Shown: one piece after another, positions 1 through 7,997 of the stretch
How positions within the stretch are numbered: the stretch's first letter is position 1
Layout: each line of letters starts with the position of its first letter
Source: JBBAAS01 sp041658125
Lineage (GTDB): Bacteria; Patescibacteriota; Microgenomatia; UBA12405
DNA: 25,693 bases
Direction: 5' to 3'
NCBI GenBank assembly: GCA_041658125.1
Contig: JBBAAS010000010.1
Coordinates: 1-25,693, forward strand
Program-made: the position numbers and the translations under genes
Notes under the pieces: model-generated
Seen by the model: only the letters and a program-made list of their open reading frames with translations
Database searches by the model: none
What the model was told of the DNA's origin: nothing

Positions 1-290
1 TTAACGTATTAAAAGACTATATTTACGTATTTACCCCAAAAGGAGACACCATTCAGATGCCAAGGGGAAGTACGGCGCTGGATTTTGCTTACCGGATTCA
101 CGGAGATCTGGGAACCCATTGCGGGGGCGCGAAAATCAATCAAAAGATAGCAAAAATTAATACACCTTTGGAAACCGGCGACATGGTGGAAATACTTGCC
201 AGTAAAAAGAAGGCGGTTAACCGGGATTGGTTGGATTGGGTGACAACCAGCTTTGCAAAAACACAGATAAGAAAAGAAACAAAGGAATGA
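1..290 (+). CDS. relA: RSH (RelA/SpoT-type) (p)ppGpp synthetase/hydrolase, 3' fragment with TGS domain
   Basis: The 5' part lies outside the window; the reading frame starts at base 3 and ends with TGA at 288-290. The visible 95 residues open with DYIYVFTPKGDTIQMPRGST, followed by LDFAYRIHGDLG and then GAKINQKI. This is the TGS domain of the long RSH family, which makes and degrades the alarmone (p)ppGpp in the stringent response. The segment RDWLDWVTTSFAKTQIRK matches the family's conserved stretch just after TGS. The protein then stops: the helical, zinc-finger and ACT domains usual in long RSH proteins are absent, so the C-terminus is natively short or truncated. The catalytic domains cannot be seen here. 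An in-frame ATG at 57 is internal to the TGS domain and is not a start. Confidence 0.85.
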   Translation, partial: NVLKDYIYVFTPKGDTIQMPRGSTALDFAYRIHGDLGTHCGGAKINQKIAKINTPLETGDMVEILASKKKAVNRDWLDWVTTSFAKTQIRKETKE

Positions 291-292
291 TT

Positions 293-298
293 TATAAT
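293..298 (+). promoter_or_regulatory. -10 box of tyrS
   Basis: A perfect TATAAT ends five bases before the tyrS ATG at 304, so the expected transcription start falls on or next to the A of the start codon. It lies in the 13-base gap after the rel stop. No convincing -35 box was found. The spacing matches four other genes in the window, which is why it is called. Confidence 0.6.
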
Positions 299-303
299 TA
301 GCT

Positions 304-1389
304 ATGACTGTTGAAGAAAAAATAAAATTAATCACCCGAAACTGCGAAGAGATCTTGACAATTGAGGATTTAAAAACACTGATTGAAAGCGGTAAACCAA
401 TAAATCATTACATTGGTTTTGAAATATCGGGATTGGTTCACTTAGGGACAGGATTGATGTCGATGGGAAAAATTGCCGACTTTTTGAAAGCCGGAGTAAA
501 ATGCAAAATATTTTTAGCAGATTTTCATACTTATTTGAATAATAAATTAGGCGGAAAATGGGACGATATCCGTTGGGCTTCGGAAAATTATTTCAAAGAG
601 GCATTGATTGCCTCACTAAAATGCTTTGGGCTAAGAGGGGATGAGGTGGAATTTGTCAGCGGGAAAGAGCTTTATGCCAGCCGGCCGGATCATTGGGAAA
701 CTTTTATGAGGGTAGGGAAACATGTAACTTTATCACGAAACTTGAGATCAATTTCAATTATGGGGAAGAAACAAAAAGAGGATGTAGATATGGCGACACT
801 GTTTTATCCACCGCTACAGGTAGCAGATATTTTCACAATGGAAATAAACTTGGCACACGCGAGCATAGATCAAAGAAAAGCGCACGTGGTTGCTCGAGAG
901 GTTGGGAAAAAATTAGGTAAATGGATACCAGTAGCGATTCACCAAAACTTGATTGCGGGCTTAACACCACCAGAACCTGGTCAAAACGACAAAGAAACCC
1001 TTAAAATGAGCAAATCTAAGCCAAATTCGGCAATTTTTATCCATGACACTCCGGAAGAAATCCGGGAAAAAATTAAAAAAGCCTACGGACCGCCAAAAGA
1101 AATTGAGTTTAATCCCCTACTTAATTGGGTAAAAACATTGATTTTCTGGGGGGAAGAAACCGGTGAATTTAAAATTGAGAGACCGGAAAAATTCGGGGGG
1201 GATATAACCTACACCAAATTTAACGATATTATTGAGGATTATAAAAGCGGAAAACTTTTTCCGTTGGATTTAAAAAATGCCCTAAGCGAGTGGCTGATTA
1301 AAAAGCTGGAACCGGCCCGAAAACATTTTGAAATTGCGGAAAACAAAGAAGGACTAACGGGGATGAAAAAACTTTTAGGGATGAAGTGA
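304..1389 (+). CDS. tyrS: Tyrosyl-tRNA synthetase, archaeal/eukaryotic type
   Basis: A 361-residue class I aminoacyl-tRNA synthetase that charges tRNA-Tyr in the cytoplasm. The N-terminus shows YIGFEISGLVHLGTG, with a HIGH-type signature HLGT at residues 46-49. It continues with ADFHTYLNNK and DQRKAHVVARE (tyrosine/ATP pocket region) and a KMSKS loop, LKMSKSKPNS, near residue 235. The C-terminal part (IKKAYGPPKE, RPEKFGGD, PLDLKNALSEWLIKKLEPAR) follows the short archaeal TyrRS plan, as in Methanocaldococcus jannaschii. There is no S4-like C-terminal domain such as bacterial TyrRS carries. The ATG at 304 fits the family's N-terminus and the promoter spacing. The 3' end overlaps uvrC (convergent) by 15 bases. 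Archaeal-like TyrRS occurs in some CPR bacteria, so this supports the lineage guess. Confidence 0.93.
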   Translation: MTVEEKIKLITRNCEEILTIEDLKTLIESGKPINHYIGFEISGLVHLGTGLMSMGKIADFLKAGVKCKIFLADFHTYLNNKLGGKWDDIRWASENYFKEALIASLKCFGLRGDEVEFVSGKELYASRPDHWETFMRVGKHVTLSRNLRSISIMGKKQKEDVDMATLFYPPLQVADIFTMEINLAHASIDQRKAHVVAREVGKKLGKWIPVAIHQNLIAGLTPPEPGQNDKETLKMSKSKPNSAIFIHDTPEEIREKIKKAYGPPKEIEFNPLLNWVKTLIFWGEETGEFKIERPEKFGGDITYTKFNDIIEDYKSGKLFPLDLKNALSEWLIKKLEPARKHFEIAENKEGLTGMKKLLGMK

Positions 1390-2646
1390 TTTTTTCATTA
1401 AAGCAATCCGGTATCGATTGGCAAAACGGTGAGCTTCGTCACGGAGGCGCTGAAGTAATCTAAGAGAGGGAGAGTTTTGAGGTAAATTGATTTCCCTCCA
1501 TTCGGAGGGCAAGCCCGCCCTGTTGCCGGTTTTAATGACAATAGTTTCCAATCTTTTAGCAAGACCAATTAAAAAAATATTTTTGTGTTCTTGTAAGGCA
1601 AAAGCGGCGGCTGTCACTTGTGGTTTACCGCCGTCAACTAAAATAATGTCAGGGTAGGGCCACTCGTGGTGTTTAAGACGACGCCAAACGACTTCTTTGA
1701 TCATTAACTGATCGTCGGGAGTGGTTTTAGAATAAATTTTAAATTGGCGATATTGAGAGTGATCGATTTGACCATTTTGGTAAACCACCATAGAGCCAAC
1801 AAAATAGTTTCGGCCAAAATTGGAAATATCAAAAGCTTCGATACGGTTGATGGCAGAAAGATGGAGATGATTTTGAAGAACGGAGATTAATTCGCTTTCG
1901 GCCTTGGAAGCTTCGTCTTCGGGAAGATTAATTTGAGAGTACAAATGGCTTAAATTTTGCCAACCGGAGGTGATATAGGTTAAGGAATTAATTTGGTCAC
2001 GGAAGGTGGCGGCTTTTTCAAAGTCTTCCGATTTTGAGGCTATTTTCATGTCGCGGTTGAGACCGGAAAGCAGGGATTTAAAGTGGCCGCGAAGAATTCT
2101 TTTAATATTTCTAATATTACGAAGATAGTCGGAAACGGATATGTCCGGACCCGGACAAAGGCCAAGATGACAATAAAGACAAGGTTTGGAACTATGAGAT
2201 TTTTGATAATAGGGGAAAAGACGGCGAAAGGTTTTTAGAAGAGTGGTAACAGCAGTGCCACTCGGGAAAGGGCCATAATTTTCGGATTTGGGATTGAGGC
2301 CGGACTTGAAAGCCCGGGTAACCAATGGATATTTATCACGACTGATACTGATATAAATATAGCTTTTGTCGTCTTTGAGAAGAGAGTTAAACTTGGGCCG
2401 GTATTTTTTAATATAAGTGGCTTCCAAAATCAAAGCTTCGATTTCGGAGGCAACTATTTTTACACTAATATCGGCAATTTGAAATACGAGACTTCTGGTT
2501 TTGGGACCCAGAGCATCGTCGCGTTGCCAATATTGGGAGACGCGTTTTTTTAAATTAATGGCCTTGCCAACGTAAATAATTTCACCGGCAGAATTTTTAT
2601 AAATATAAATGCCGGGAGACTGCGGAAGATTGCTTAAGTCGATCAC
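1375..2646 (-). CDS. uvrC: UvrC, excinuclease ABC subunit C, short form lacking the C-terminal HhH domain
   Basis: The dual-incision nuclease of nucleotide excision repair; it acts on the UvrB-DNA complex. It has 423 residues against roughly 600 in typical UvrC. The N-terminal GIY-YIG nuclease domain is intact (GIY at 12-14, YVGKA at 25-29), making the 3' incision. A UVR motif, EDFEKAATFRDQIN, near residue 215 contacts UvrB. The C-terminal RNase H-like nuclease (EAFDISNFG, DDQLMIKEVVWRR, ILVDGGKPQ, LRDEAHRFA) carries the acidic residues and the histidine of the 5' incision site. The protein ends about 17 residues after that histidine, so the tandem helix-hairpin-helix domain is missing. Start is GTG, three bases after the uvrA stop, with no clear Shine-Dalgarno, so translation is probably coupled to uvrA. 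The 3' end overlaps tyrS. Confidence 0.93.
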   Translation of the reverse strand: MIDLSNLPQSPGIYIYKNSAGEIIYVGKAINLKKRVSQYWQRDDALGPKTRSLVFQIADISVKIVASEIEALILEATYIKKYRPKFNSLLKDDKSYIYISISRDKYPLVTRAFKSGLNPKSENYGPFPSGTAVTTLLKTFRRLFPYYQKSHSSKPCLYCHLGLCPGPDISVSDYLRNIRNIKRILRGHFKSLLSGLNRDMKIASKSEDFEKAATFRDQINSLTYITSGWQNLSHLYSQINLPEDEASKAESELISVLQNHLHLSAINRIEAFDISNFGRNYFVGSMVVYQNGQIDHSQYRQFKIYSKTTPDDQLMIKEVVWRRLKHHEWPYPDIILVDGGKPQVTAAAFALQEHKNIFLIGLAKRLETIVIKTGNRAGLPSEWREINLPQNSPSLRLLQRLRDEAHRFANRYRIALMKKSLHP

Positions 2647-2649
2647 AAG

Positions 2650-5334
2650 TTATTTTAACCCAAGGTGCTTTTTAAGATATTGACCGGTATAGGAAGTCGA
2701 ACAATCAACGATGTCACTAACGGAACCAGTAGCAACAACTTGACCGCCTTTTTCCCCGCCCTCGGGGCCCATGTCGATAATCCAATCAGAATTTTTGATG
2801 ATATCGAGATTGTGTTCGATAACGACGACAGTATTACCCATGTCAACCAAACGACGGAGAACTTTAATTAACCGATCGACGTCGTAAAAATGTAGGCCGG
2901 TAGTCGGTTCATCGAGAATATAAAGAATGCGGCCGTTAATCTTTTTAACCAATTCACGGCTAATTTTAAGCCGTTGGGACTCCCCGCCGGAAAGAGTGTT
3001 ACTGGGCTGACCAAGCGCAAGATAACCAAGACCAACTTCCTGAACGGTAGTAAGCTTGCGCCGTAAACCGGGAATATTTTTGAAAAAGTCTAAAGCTTCG
3101 TCGACAGTCATCCGAAGAATTTCGGCGATGTTTTTATCTTTGTAATAGACCTCTAAGGTCTCATCTTTGAAACGGGTGCCGTGACACTGATCGCAGGTAA
3201 CATAAACATCGGGTAAAAACTGCATTTCAATTTTGATTTGACCCTGGCCTTCACAGGCTTCACAACGGCCACCTTTGACATTAAAGGAAAAACGACCGGA
3301 GTTAAAACCGCGGATTTTGGCTTCTGAAGTTTCCGCCATTAAGGCTCGAATATCGTCAAAAATTTTAGTATAAGTAGCCGGGTTGCTGCGGGGAGTGCGA
3401 CCGATGGGAGACTGATCAACCAATAAAACGTCGGTGAGATTGTCACAGCCGGTTATTTTGTCAAATTGGCCAATGGTACCGTAATAAGAGCCTAATATCT
3501 GTTTTCGAACACCACCAAAAAGAGTGTCATGGACTAAAGTAGACTTGCCGGAGCCGGAAACACCGGTGACACAAACAAGCCGGTTGAGTGGAAAGTTAAC
3601 GTTAATATTTTTCAAATTCCACTGGTGGCAGTTGGTGATGGAAATCCCCTCTGAATTCTTTTGGAGTAGAGACGTATTGCAATACGTCTCTACGGAAAGT
3701 CTTTTGGAGAGATATTTACCGGTGATAGACTTTGAATTTTTTTCGATTTCCGAAAGAGAACCCTGGGCTATCACTTCACCACCATTTTTACCGGCGTAAA
3801 GACCAAAATCGACGATGTGGTCGGCATTTTTGATAACATCTTCATCGTGTTCGACGACGACAACGCTATTGCCTAAATCACGGAGTTTTTTGAGAGTTTT
3901 GATAAGACGATCGTTGTCGCGGGAATGAAGACCAATGGTAGGTTCATCCAAAATATAGAGAACACCGGTGAGGCCGGTGCCGATTTGGGAAGCCAGGCGA
4001 ATACGCTGGGATTCACCAGAAGACAAAGAACCGGCTTCACGCTCAAGCGAAAGATAATCAAGCCCTACGGCCAATAAAAATTCAAGCCGGGTTTTAAGTT
4101 CTTTTTGAATCGGAGCTAAAATTTCGGTTTCTTTATCGCTGACTAATTCTTGATTAAGATTTTGAATCCAAGCGTTTAATTTCTCGATAGATAACCGGCA
4201 AACTTCGTAAATATTTTTACCTAAAACCGTAACCGATAAGGCATCGGGGTTAAGGCGGGAACCATGGCAAAGCTGGCAACTTTCTTTGATCATAAATTTT
4301 TCCAACTCATCACGAACGATTTCGGAAGTAGTGCTGACATAACGACCTTCAAGCATTTTGGCCTTCCATTCGGGAAACTTAGACCGATCAATTTGGAATT
4401 TAGAGCCAAGACCTTTACACTCAAGACAGGCACCCATGGGAGAATTGAAAGAGAACAAAGAAGGTTCGATGGCCGGTAAAGAAAGATTGCAGACAGGACA
4501 GGCATAATTTTCAGAATAGAGCGTGTCGGTAAATTCAGCCGGTTTTTCCGGGAAATCAAAACCGGAACTTTCGACACGGGAAGCAATGGCTAAACCATTA
4601 CTTAATTTCATGGAAGCTTCAATGTCGTCAATTAAGCGCTGGTATAAATTAGTTTCATCTTTCAACGTATCTTTGGTGACCGAAACACGGTCAATGACGG
4701 CATCAATATTGTGCTTGTTAGTTTTGGCAATACCAAAATCACCATAAAGATCGATTACCTGACTGTCGATACGGATATATTTATAGCCTTGTTTGCGCAA
4801 ATTTTCGACTAAACCACGAAAATCACCGTTTTTGTTGCGGACAACAGGGGCTAAAACCAAAAAACGATAAACGTTAAGACCATAAACTTCAGAACGAAGA
4901 GTGTCTAAAATGTGATTGACAATTTGCTTACTGGTTTGAGGGACAACTTCACGGCCACAGTGAGGGCAATGAGGATGACCGATGCGGGCAAATAGCAAAC
5001 GGAGATAATCGTAAATTTCGGTGACAGTGCCGACAGTAGAACGGGGATTGTGAGAAATAGCTTTTTGGTTGATGGCAATAGCCGGGGATAACCCTTCGAT
5101 CAAATCGACCTCGGGACGTTTCATACTGCCTAAGAATTGACGGGCATAAGACGAGAGACTTTCGACATAACGGCGCTGACCTTCGGCAAAAAGAGTGTCA
5201 AAGGCCATAGAAGATTTGCCGGAACCGGAAACGCCGGTAAATACGACTAATTTATTTTTGGGAAACTCAAATGAAACATTTTTGAGGTTGTTTTCCCGAG
5301 CTCCTTTGACAATAATGTTGGTTTGTTGATCCAT
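2650..5334 (-). CDS. uvrA: UvrA, excinuclease ABC subunit A
   Basis: The damage-sensing ATPase of nucleotide excision repair, which loads UvrB on DNA. The 894 residues hold two ABC modules: Walker A GVSGSGKSSMAF near the N-terminus with LSSGESQRIRLASQIG and LYILDEPTIGLHS, and a second GVSGSGKSTLVHDTLF with LSGGESQRLKISREL and LYILDEPTTGLHF. Zinc-binding CxxC pairs are present: CPVC...CLEC and CEAC...CDQC, the second being the DNA-contacting zinc module; CPHC lies in the UvrB-binding insert. It is slightly shorter than usual (about 940) but complete. The linker between the two modules, residues about 548-557, is encoded by a 28-base perfect palindrome (3666-3693). Start is ATG behind a strong GGGGAGG Shine-Dalgarno, unlike most genes here. 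It is transcribed with uvrC. Confidence 0.97.
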   Translation of the reverse strand: MDQQTNIIVKGARENNLKNVSFEFPKNKLVVFTGVSGSGKSSMAFDTLFAEGQRRYVESLSSYARQFLGSMKRPEVDLIEGLSPAIAINQKAISHNPRSTVGTVTEIYDYLRLLFARIGHPHCPHCGREVVPQTSKQIVNHILDTLRSEVYGLNVYRFLVLAPVVRNKNGDFRGLVENLRKQGYKYIRIDSQVIDLYGDFGIAKTNKHNIDAVIDRVSVTKDTLKDETNLYQRLIDDIEASMKLSNGLAIASRVESSGFDFPEKPAEFTDTLYSENYACPVCNLSLPAIEPSLFSFNSPMGACLECKGLGSKFQIDRSKFPEWKAKMLEGRYVSTTSEIVRDELEKFMIKESCQLCHGSRLNPDALSVTVLGKNIYEVCRLSIEKLNAWIQNLNQELVSDKETEILAPIQKELKTRLEFLLAVGLDYLSLEREAGSLSSGESQRIRLASQIGTGLTGVLYILDEPTIGLHSRDNDRLIKTLKKLRDLGNSVVVVEHDEDVIKNADHIVDFGLYAGKNGGEVIAQGSLSEIEKNSKSITGKYLSKRLSVETYCNTSLLQKNSEGISITNCHQWNLKNINVNFPLNRLVCVTGVSGSGKSTLVHDTLFGGVRKQILGSYYGTIGQFDKITGCDNLTDVLLVDQSPIGRTPRSNPATYTKIFDDIRALMAETSEAKIRGFNSGRFSFNVKGGRCEACEGQGQIKIEMQFLPDVYVTCDQCHGTRFKDETLEVYYKDKNIAEILRMTVDEALDFFKNIPGLRRKLTTVQEVGLGYLALGQPSNTLSGGESQRLKISRELVKKINGRILYILDEPTTGLHFYDVDRLIKVLRRLVDMGNTVVVIEHNLDIIKNSDWIIDMGPEGGEKGGQVVATGSVSDIVDCSTSYTGQYLKKHLGLK
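3666..3693. repeat. 28-base perfect palindrome inside uvrA (REP-like)
   Basis: The arms are GTAGAGACGTATTG and its exact reverse complement CAATACGTCTCTAC, with no spacer. The symmetry stops at the flanking bases (A at 3665, G at 3694). On the uvrA strand it reads in frame as VETYCNTSLL, in the variable linker between the N- and C-terminal ATPase modules, where family members show no conserved sequence. A perfect 28-base palindrome in coding DNA is unlikely to arise by drift and looks like an inserted repetitive element. From memory, GTAGAGACG-type palindromes are dispersed in several environmental bacterial genomes; no second copy was seen in this window. Confidence 0.75.
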
Positions 5335-5341
5335 AAAAAAA

Positions 5342-5379
5342 CCTCCCCAATGGGCGTTTCCCGATTTGATATCGGGGAA
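5342..5379 (-). promoter_or_regulatory. uvrA mRNA leader: 5' hairpin and strong Shine-Dalgarno
   Basis: The predicted leader of about 45 bases holds a hairpin, CCCGAT / ATCGGG with a 5-base loop (5360-5376, extendable by two U-A pairs past one mismatch). It also holds the Shine-Dalgarno GGGGAGG (5348 to 5342 on the minus strand), seven bases before ATG. The CCCC at the hairpin base could pair with the GGGG of the Shine-Dalgarno instead, and a small CCC-AUU-GGG pairing also touches it. A switch in structure could therefore change translation. The structure is visible; the regulatory role is inference. Confidence 0.4.
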
Positions 5380-5386
5380 GTAATAT

Positions 5387-5395
5387 ATTGTAGCA
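5387..5395 (-). promoter_or_regulatory. Extended -10 promoter of uvrA-uvrC
   Basis: The minus strand reads TGCTACAAT, an extended -10 (TGn plus a 5/6 match to TATAAT). The expected transcription start is near 5380, directly at the base of the leader hairpin. It separates uvrA-uvrC from the upstream uvrB-HD unit, whose last gene ends at 5423. No clear -35 was found, as is usual for extended -10 promoters. Confidence 0.55.
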
Positions 5396-5422
5396 GATAT
5401 TTGGGTAAGTTTCGGGTATGAG

Positions 5423-5992
5423 TTACGATTTACTGAAGAGCAATTTGGCGGCGAGATAGTGGGGTTTAATTAGTTTTTGAGCTTCTGGACTTAGCTTTTG
5501 CCAACTACGATTTAGCTTTTGCCAAATCCATATTTGAGAATCTTTGATATCTAGTTTATGTTTATAGAAACAAAGAAAAAAGAGCGAGCTAATCGCATAA
5601 AAATGGGCCATGGCATCAGCGTCGGCAACACAAATTTCTTCGATAGATGATTTTGATTTTAATCTGGAGCCGCGATGATTGAGAATGCATTTTTTAACTA
5701 AATCAATTTTATCTTGAGGATACTGATATTTTTCTAGTATTTTCTGAGCAAATTCAGCTCCAATAATTTCGTGTTCAGGATCATATTTTTGGTTTTTAAC
5801 ACTGGCATAGTCGTGTAAAATAGCGGCAATTTCGACAATTTCTTTGTCGGCGTGCAAGAGATTGGCTAATTTAGCCGAGTATTTAGTAACTAATTTAATG
5901 TGATAAGTCCAAGCGCCGTAACCGGCGGTGTTGGTGGGTTTTTTGCAAGTATTACGAACTAGTCTTTTTAGTTTTGGAATAATGGGATTCAT
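5423..5992 (-). CDS. HD-domain metal-dependent phosphohydrolase, function unknown
   Basis: The 189 residues carry the HD superfamily metal site: H31 (in TYHIKLV), H60-D61 (ILHDYA) and D124 or D126 (VADADAMAHF). Extra histidines H74 and H106 (ILNHRGS) are typical of two-metal HDIG-like enzymes. Such proteins hydrolyse phosphate esters of nucleotides or similar molecules; the substrate cannot be told from sequence. The C-terminal third is helical, aromatic and basic (WIWQKLNRSWQKL) and is unfamiliar. Its ATG overlaps the uvrB TGA in an ATGA junction, so it is translationally coupled to uvrB. That suggests nucleotide clean-up or a stress role tied to repair, but this is inference from position only. 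Confidence 0.8.
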   Translation of the reverse strand: MNPIIPKLKRLVRNTCKKPTNTAGYGAWTYHIKLVTKYSAKLANLLHADKEIVEIAAILHDYASVKNQKYDPEHEIIGAEFAQKILEKYQYPQDKIDLVKKCILNHRGSRLKSKSSIEEICVADADAMAHFYAISSLFFLCFYKHKLDIKDSQIWIWQKLNRSWQKLSPEAQKLIKPHYLAAKLLFSKS

Positions 5993-7992
5993 TCTTTTTC
6001 TATCTTTCTTATTTTATCCCTAATTTTGATGGCTTCTTCGAAGTTAAGATCGGCGGCAAAAGTACGCATTTGCTTACGGAGGCCGGAAAGATGATGTTTT
6101 TTCTGATCGGGAGTAAGTGAGTCGGGATCGACTAAAAGAAGCGGAGTAATAACCGCTTTGGTACTTTCCTCGGCTTCGATGATTTTGGGACGAATTGATT
6201 TGGTGATGGAAACGGGCGTGATGTTGTGATCTTGATTGTATTTTAGCTGAATAGTCCGGCGGCGATTGACTTCGCCGATAGCTCCCCGCATAGCGTCGGA
6301 AACTTCGTCCGCATAGAGAATGACAGAACCGGAAAGATGACGGGAGGCCCGACCCATAATTTGAATCAAGGAGGATTTGGAACGTAAAAAACCCTGTTTG
6401 TCGGCATCCAAAATAGCAACCAAGCTAACTTCGGGAAGATCAAGACCCTCGCGAAGAAGATTGACACCGACTAAAACGTCATAATCACCGGATCGAAGTT
6501 TGTCTAAAATTGTGGAACGCTCCAAAGTATCGATGTCAGAGTGAAGATAAGCAACCGAAAGAGGGATTGGTGTTTTTTGAGGATTGGCAAGATAGCCGGC
6601 CAGTTCTTCGGCCATTTTTTTGGTGATAGTGACAACCAGTGTCCGCTCCTTGACAGTTTTGCGCTTAACGATTTCGTCGATAAGATTGGGGATTTGATTT
6701 TTAGTGGAGCGAACAACGATCGGAGGATCGACAAGCCCGGTAGGACGAATAATTTGCTCAATAACATGACCGTTAGAGTCTTTAATTTCAAATTCGGCCG
6801 GAGTAGCGGAAACGTAAATAACATTTTTAACCCGCTCGTAAAATTCTTCAAATCTTAACGGGCGATTGTCAAAGGCCGATGGCAGACGAAAACCAAAGTC
6901 GATCAAGGTTTTCTTGCGGGCATGATCGCCGGCATGCATCCCGGTAATTTGGGGAACGGAAACGTGCGATTCATCGATGACGGTCAAAAAATTGTCGCCC
7001 CAAAGGTGGCGAAAATAATCAACTAAAGTATAGGGCGGATCACCGGGGCGGCGATTTTGTTCAAAATAGGTCGAATAATTTTCAATGCCGTTGACGTAAC
7101 CTAACTCTTCAATCATTTCCAGATCATATTCGACCCGGGCGTGAATCCGGTGAGCTTCCAGAATTTTATTTTGTGAATTAAACAAATCGACCTGCTTTTG
7201 ACAATCGGAGCGGATAGCTTTAAAGATTTCCTTAAGATCGGCATTAGCGGTACCAACGTACTGTTTGGCCGGATAAAGGCGGTAATTTTGAGAGGTGACT
7301 TCGTGACCGGAAAAAGGATGACGTTCGGTGACTTTTTGTAAAGTACCATCGACAAAATCCAAAACGATAATCCAATCGGCATAGGACGGCCAAATTTCAA
7401 CTTGCTCGCCCCTAACCCGAAAAGTAGAACGTTTAAATTCCAAATCGGAGCGGGTGTAGTAAAGGGAAACCAAGGCTTCCAAAAGAGACCGACGGGGCCA
7501 AACTTGGCCGATAGCAAAATCAAGAGTCCGACCACTAAATTCGACAGGATCACCAATGTTGTAAATACAGGAAACCGAGGCGACAATAATATTATCAGGG
7601 CCGGAAAAAAGATTAGAGGTGGCTTCAAGCCGAAGTTTATCGATTAAGTCGTTGATTTCAACGTCTTTGGCAATATAAGTATCGGAGGCGGGCAAGTAAC
7701 TTTCGGGCTGATAATAATCGTAATAAGAAACAAAATAGGAAACTTTGTTTTTGGGAAAAAGTTCTTTGAATTCCTGGTAAAGTTGGCCGGCGAGAGTTTT
7801 GTTGTGGGATATAACTAAAGTCGGGAGTTGAGTCTGCTCTATGAAATTAGCCACGGTAAAAGTTTTACCGGAACCGGTGACGCCTAAAAGGGTTTGTTTA
7901 CCAATCCCCTGCCGATAATTGGAGACGAGTTTTTCGATAGCGGCGGGCTGATCGCCGGCGGGTTTGAAAGTTGATTTAAGTTCGAATGGCAC
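5989..7992 (-). CDS. uvrB: UvrB, excinuclease ABC subunit B
   Basis: The helicase-like damage-verification subunit of nucleotide excision repair; it receives DNA from UvrA and recruits UvrC. About 667 residues, full length. It shows FKPAGDQPAAIEKL, Walker A GVTGSGKT, the beta-hairpin region FVSYYDYYQPESYLPASD, VIDESHVSVPQ (motif II), VSATPAEFE, LREGLDLPEVSLVAILDAD and QIMGRASRH (motifs V/VI). A C-terminal UVR motif, DLNFEEAIKIRDKIRKIE, binds UvrC. The start chosen is GTG at 7992, giving MPFELKSTFKPAGD as in the family, and lying five bases after an extended -10. A longer reading from TTG at 8007 would place the start codon inside that -10. The gene overlaps the HD gene by four bases. Confidence 0.95.
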   Translation of the reverse strand: MPFELKSTFKPAGDQPAAIEKLVSNYRQGIGKQTLLGVTGSGKTFTVANFIEQTQLPTLVISHNKTLAGQLYQEFKELFPKNKVSYFVSYYDYYQPESYLPASDTYIAKDVEINDLIDKLRLEATSNLFSGPDNIIVASVSCIYNIGDPVEFSGRTLDFAIGQVWPRRSLLEALVSLYYTRSDLEFKRSTFRVRGEQVEIWPSYADWIIVLDFVDGTLQKVTERHPFSGHEVTSQNYRLYPAKQYVGTANADLKEIFKAIRSDCQKQVDLFNSQNKILEAHRIHARVEYDLEMIEELGYVNGIENYSTYFEQNRRPGDPPYTLVDYFRHLWGDNFLTVIDESHVSVPQITGMHAGDHARKKTLIDFGFRLPSAFDNRPLRFEEFYERVKNVIYVSATPAEFEIKDSNGHVIEQIIRPTGLVDPPIVVRSTKNQIPNLIDEIVKRKTVKERTLVVTITKKMAEELAGYLANPQKTPIPLSVAYLHSDIDTLERSTILDKLRSGDYDVLVGVNLLREGLDLPEVSLVAILDADKQGFLRSKSSLIQIMGRASRHLSGSVILYADEVSDAMRGAIGEVNRRRTIQLKYNQDHNITPVSITKSIRPKIIEAEESTKAVITPLLLVDPDSLTPDQKKHHLSGLRKQMRTFAADLNFEEAIKIRDKIRKIEKE

Positions 7993-7997
7993 GGTTA

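Noticed and set aside
7113..7628. Long alternative-frame reading on the minus strand within uvrB, and similar ones opposite comM and inside other genes
   Set aside because: They are low-complexity, family-less shadows of well-supported genes in another frame.
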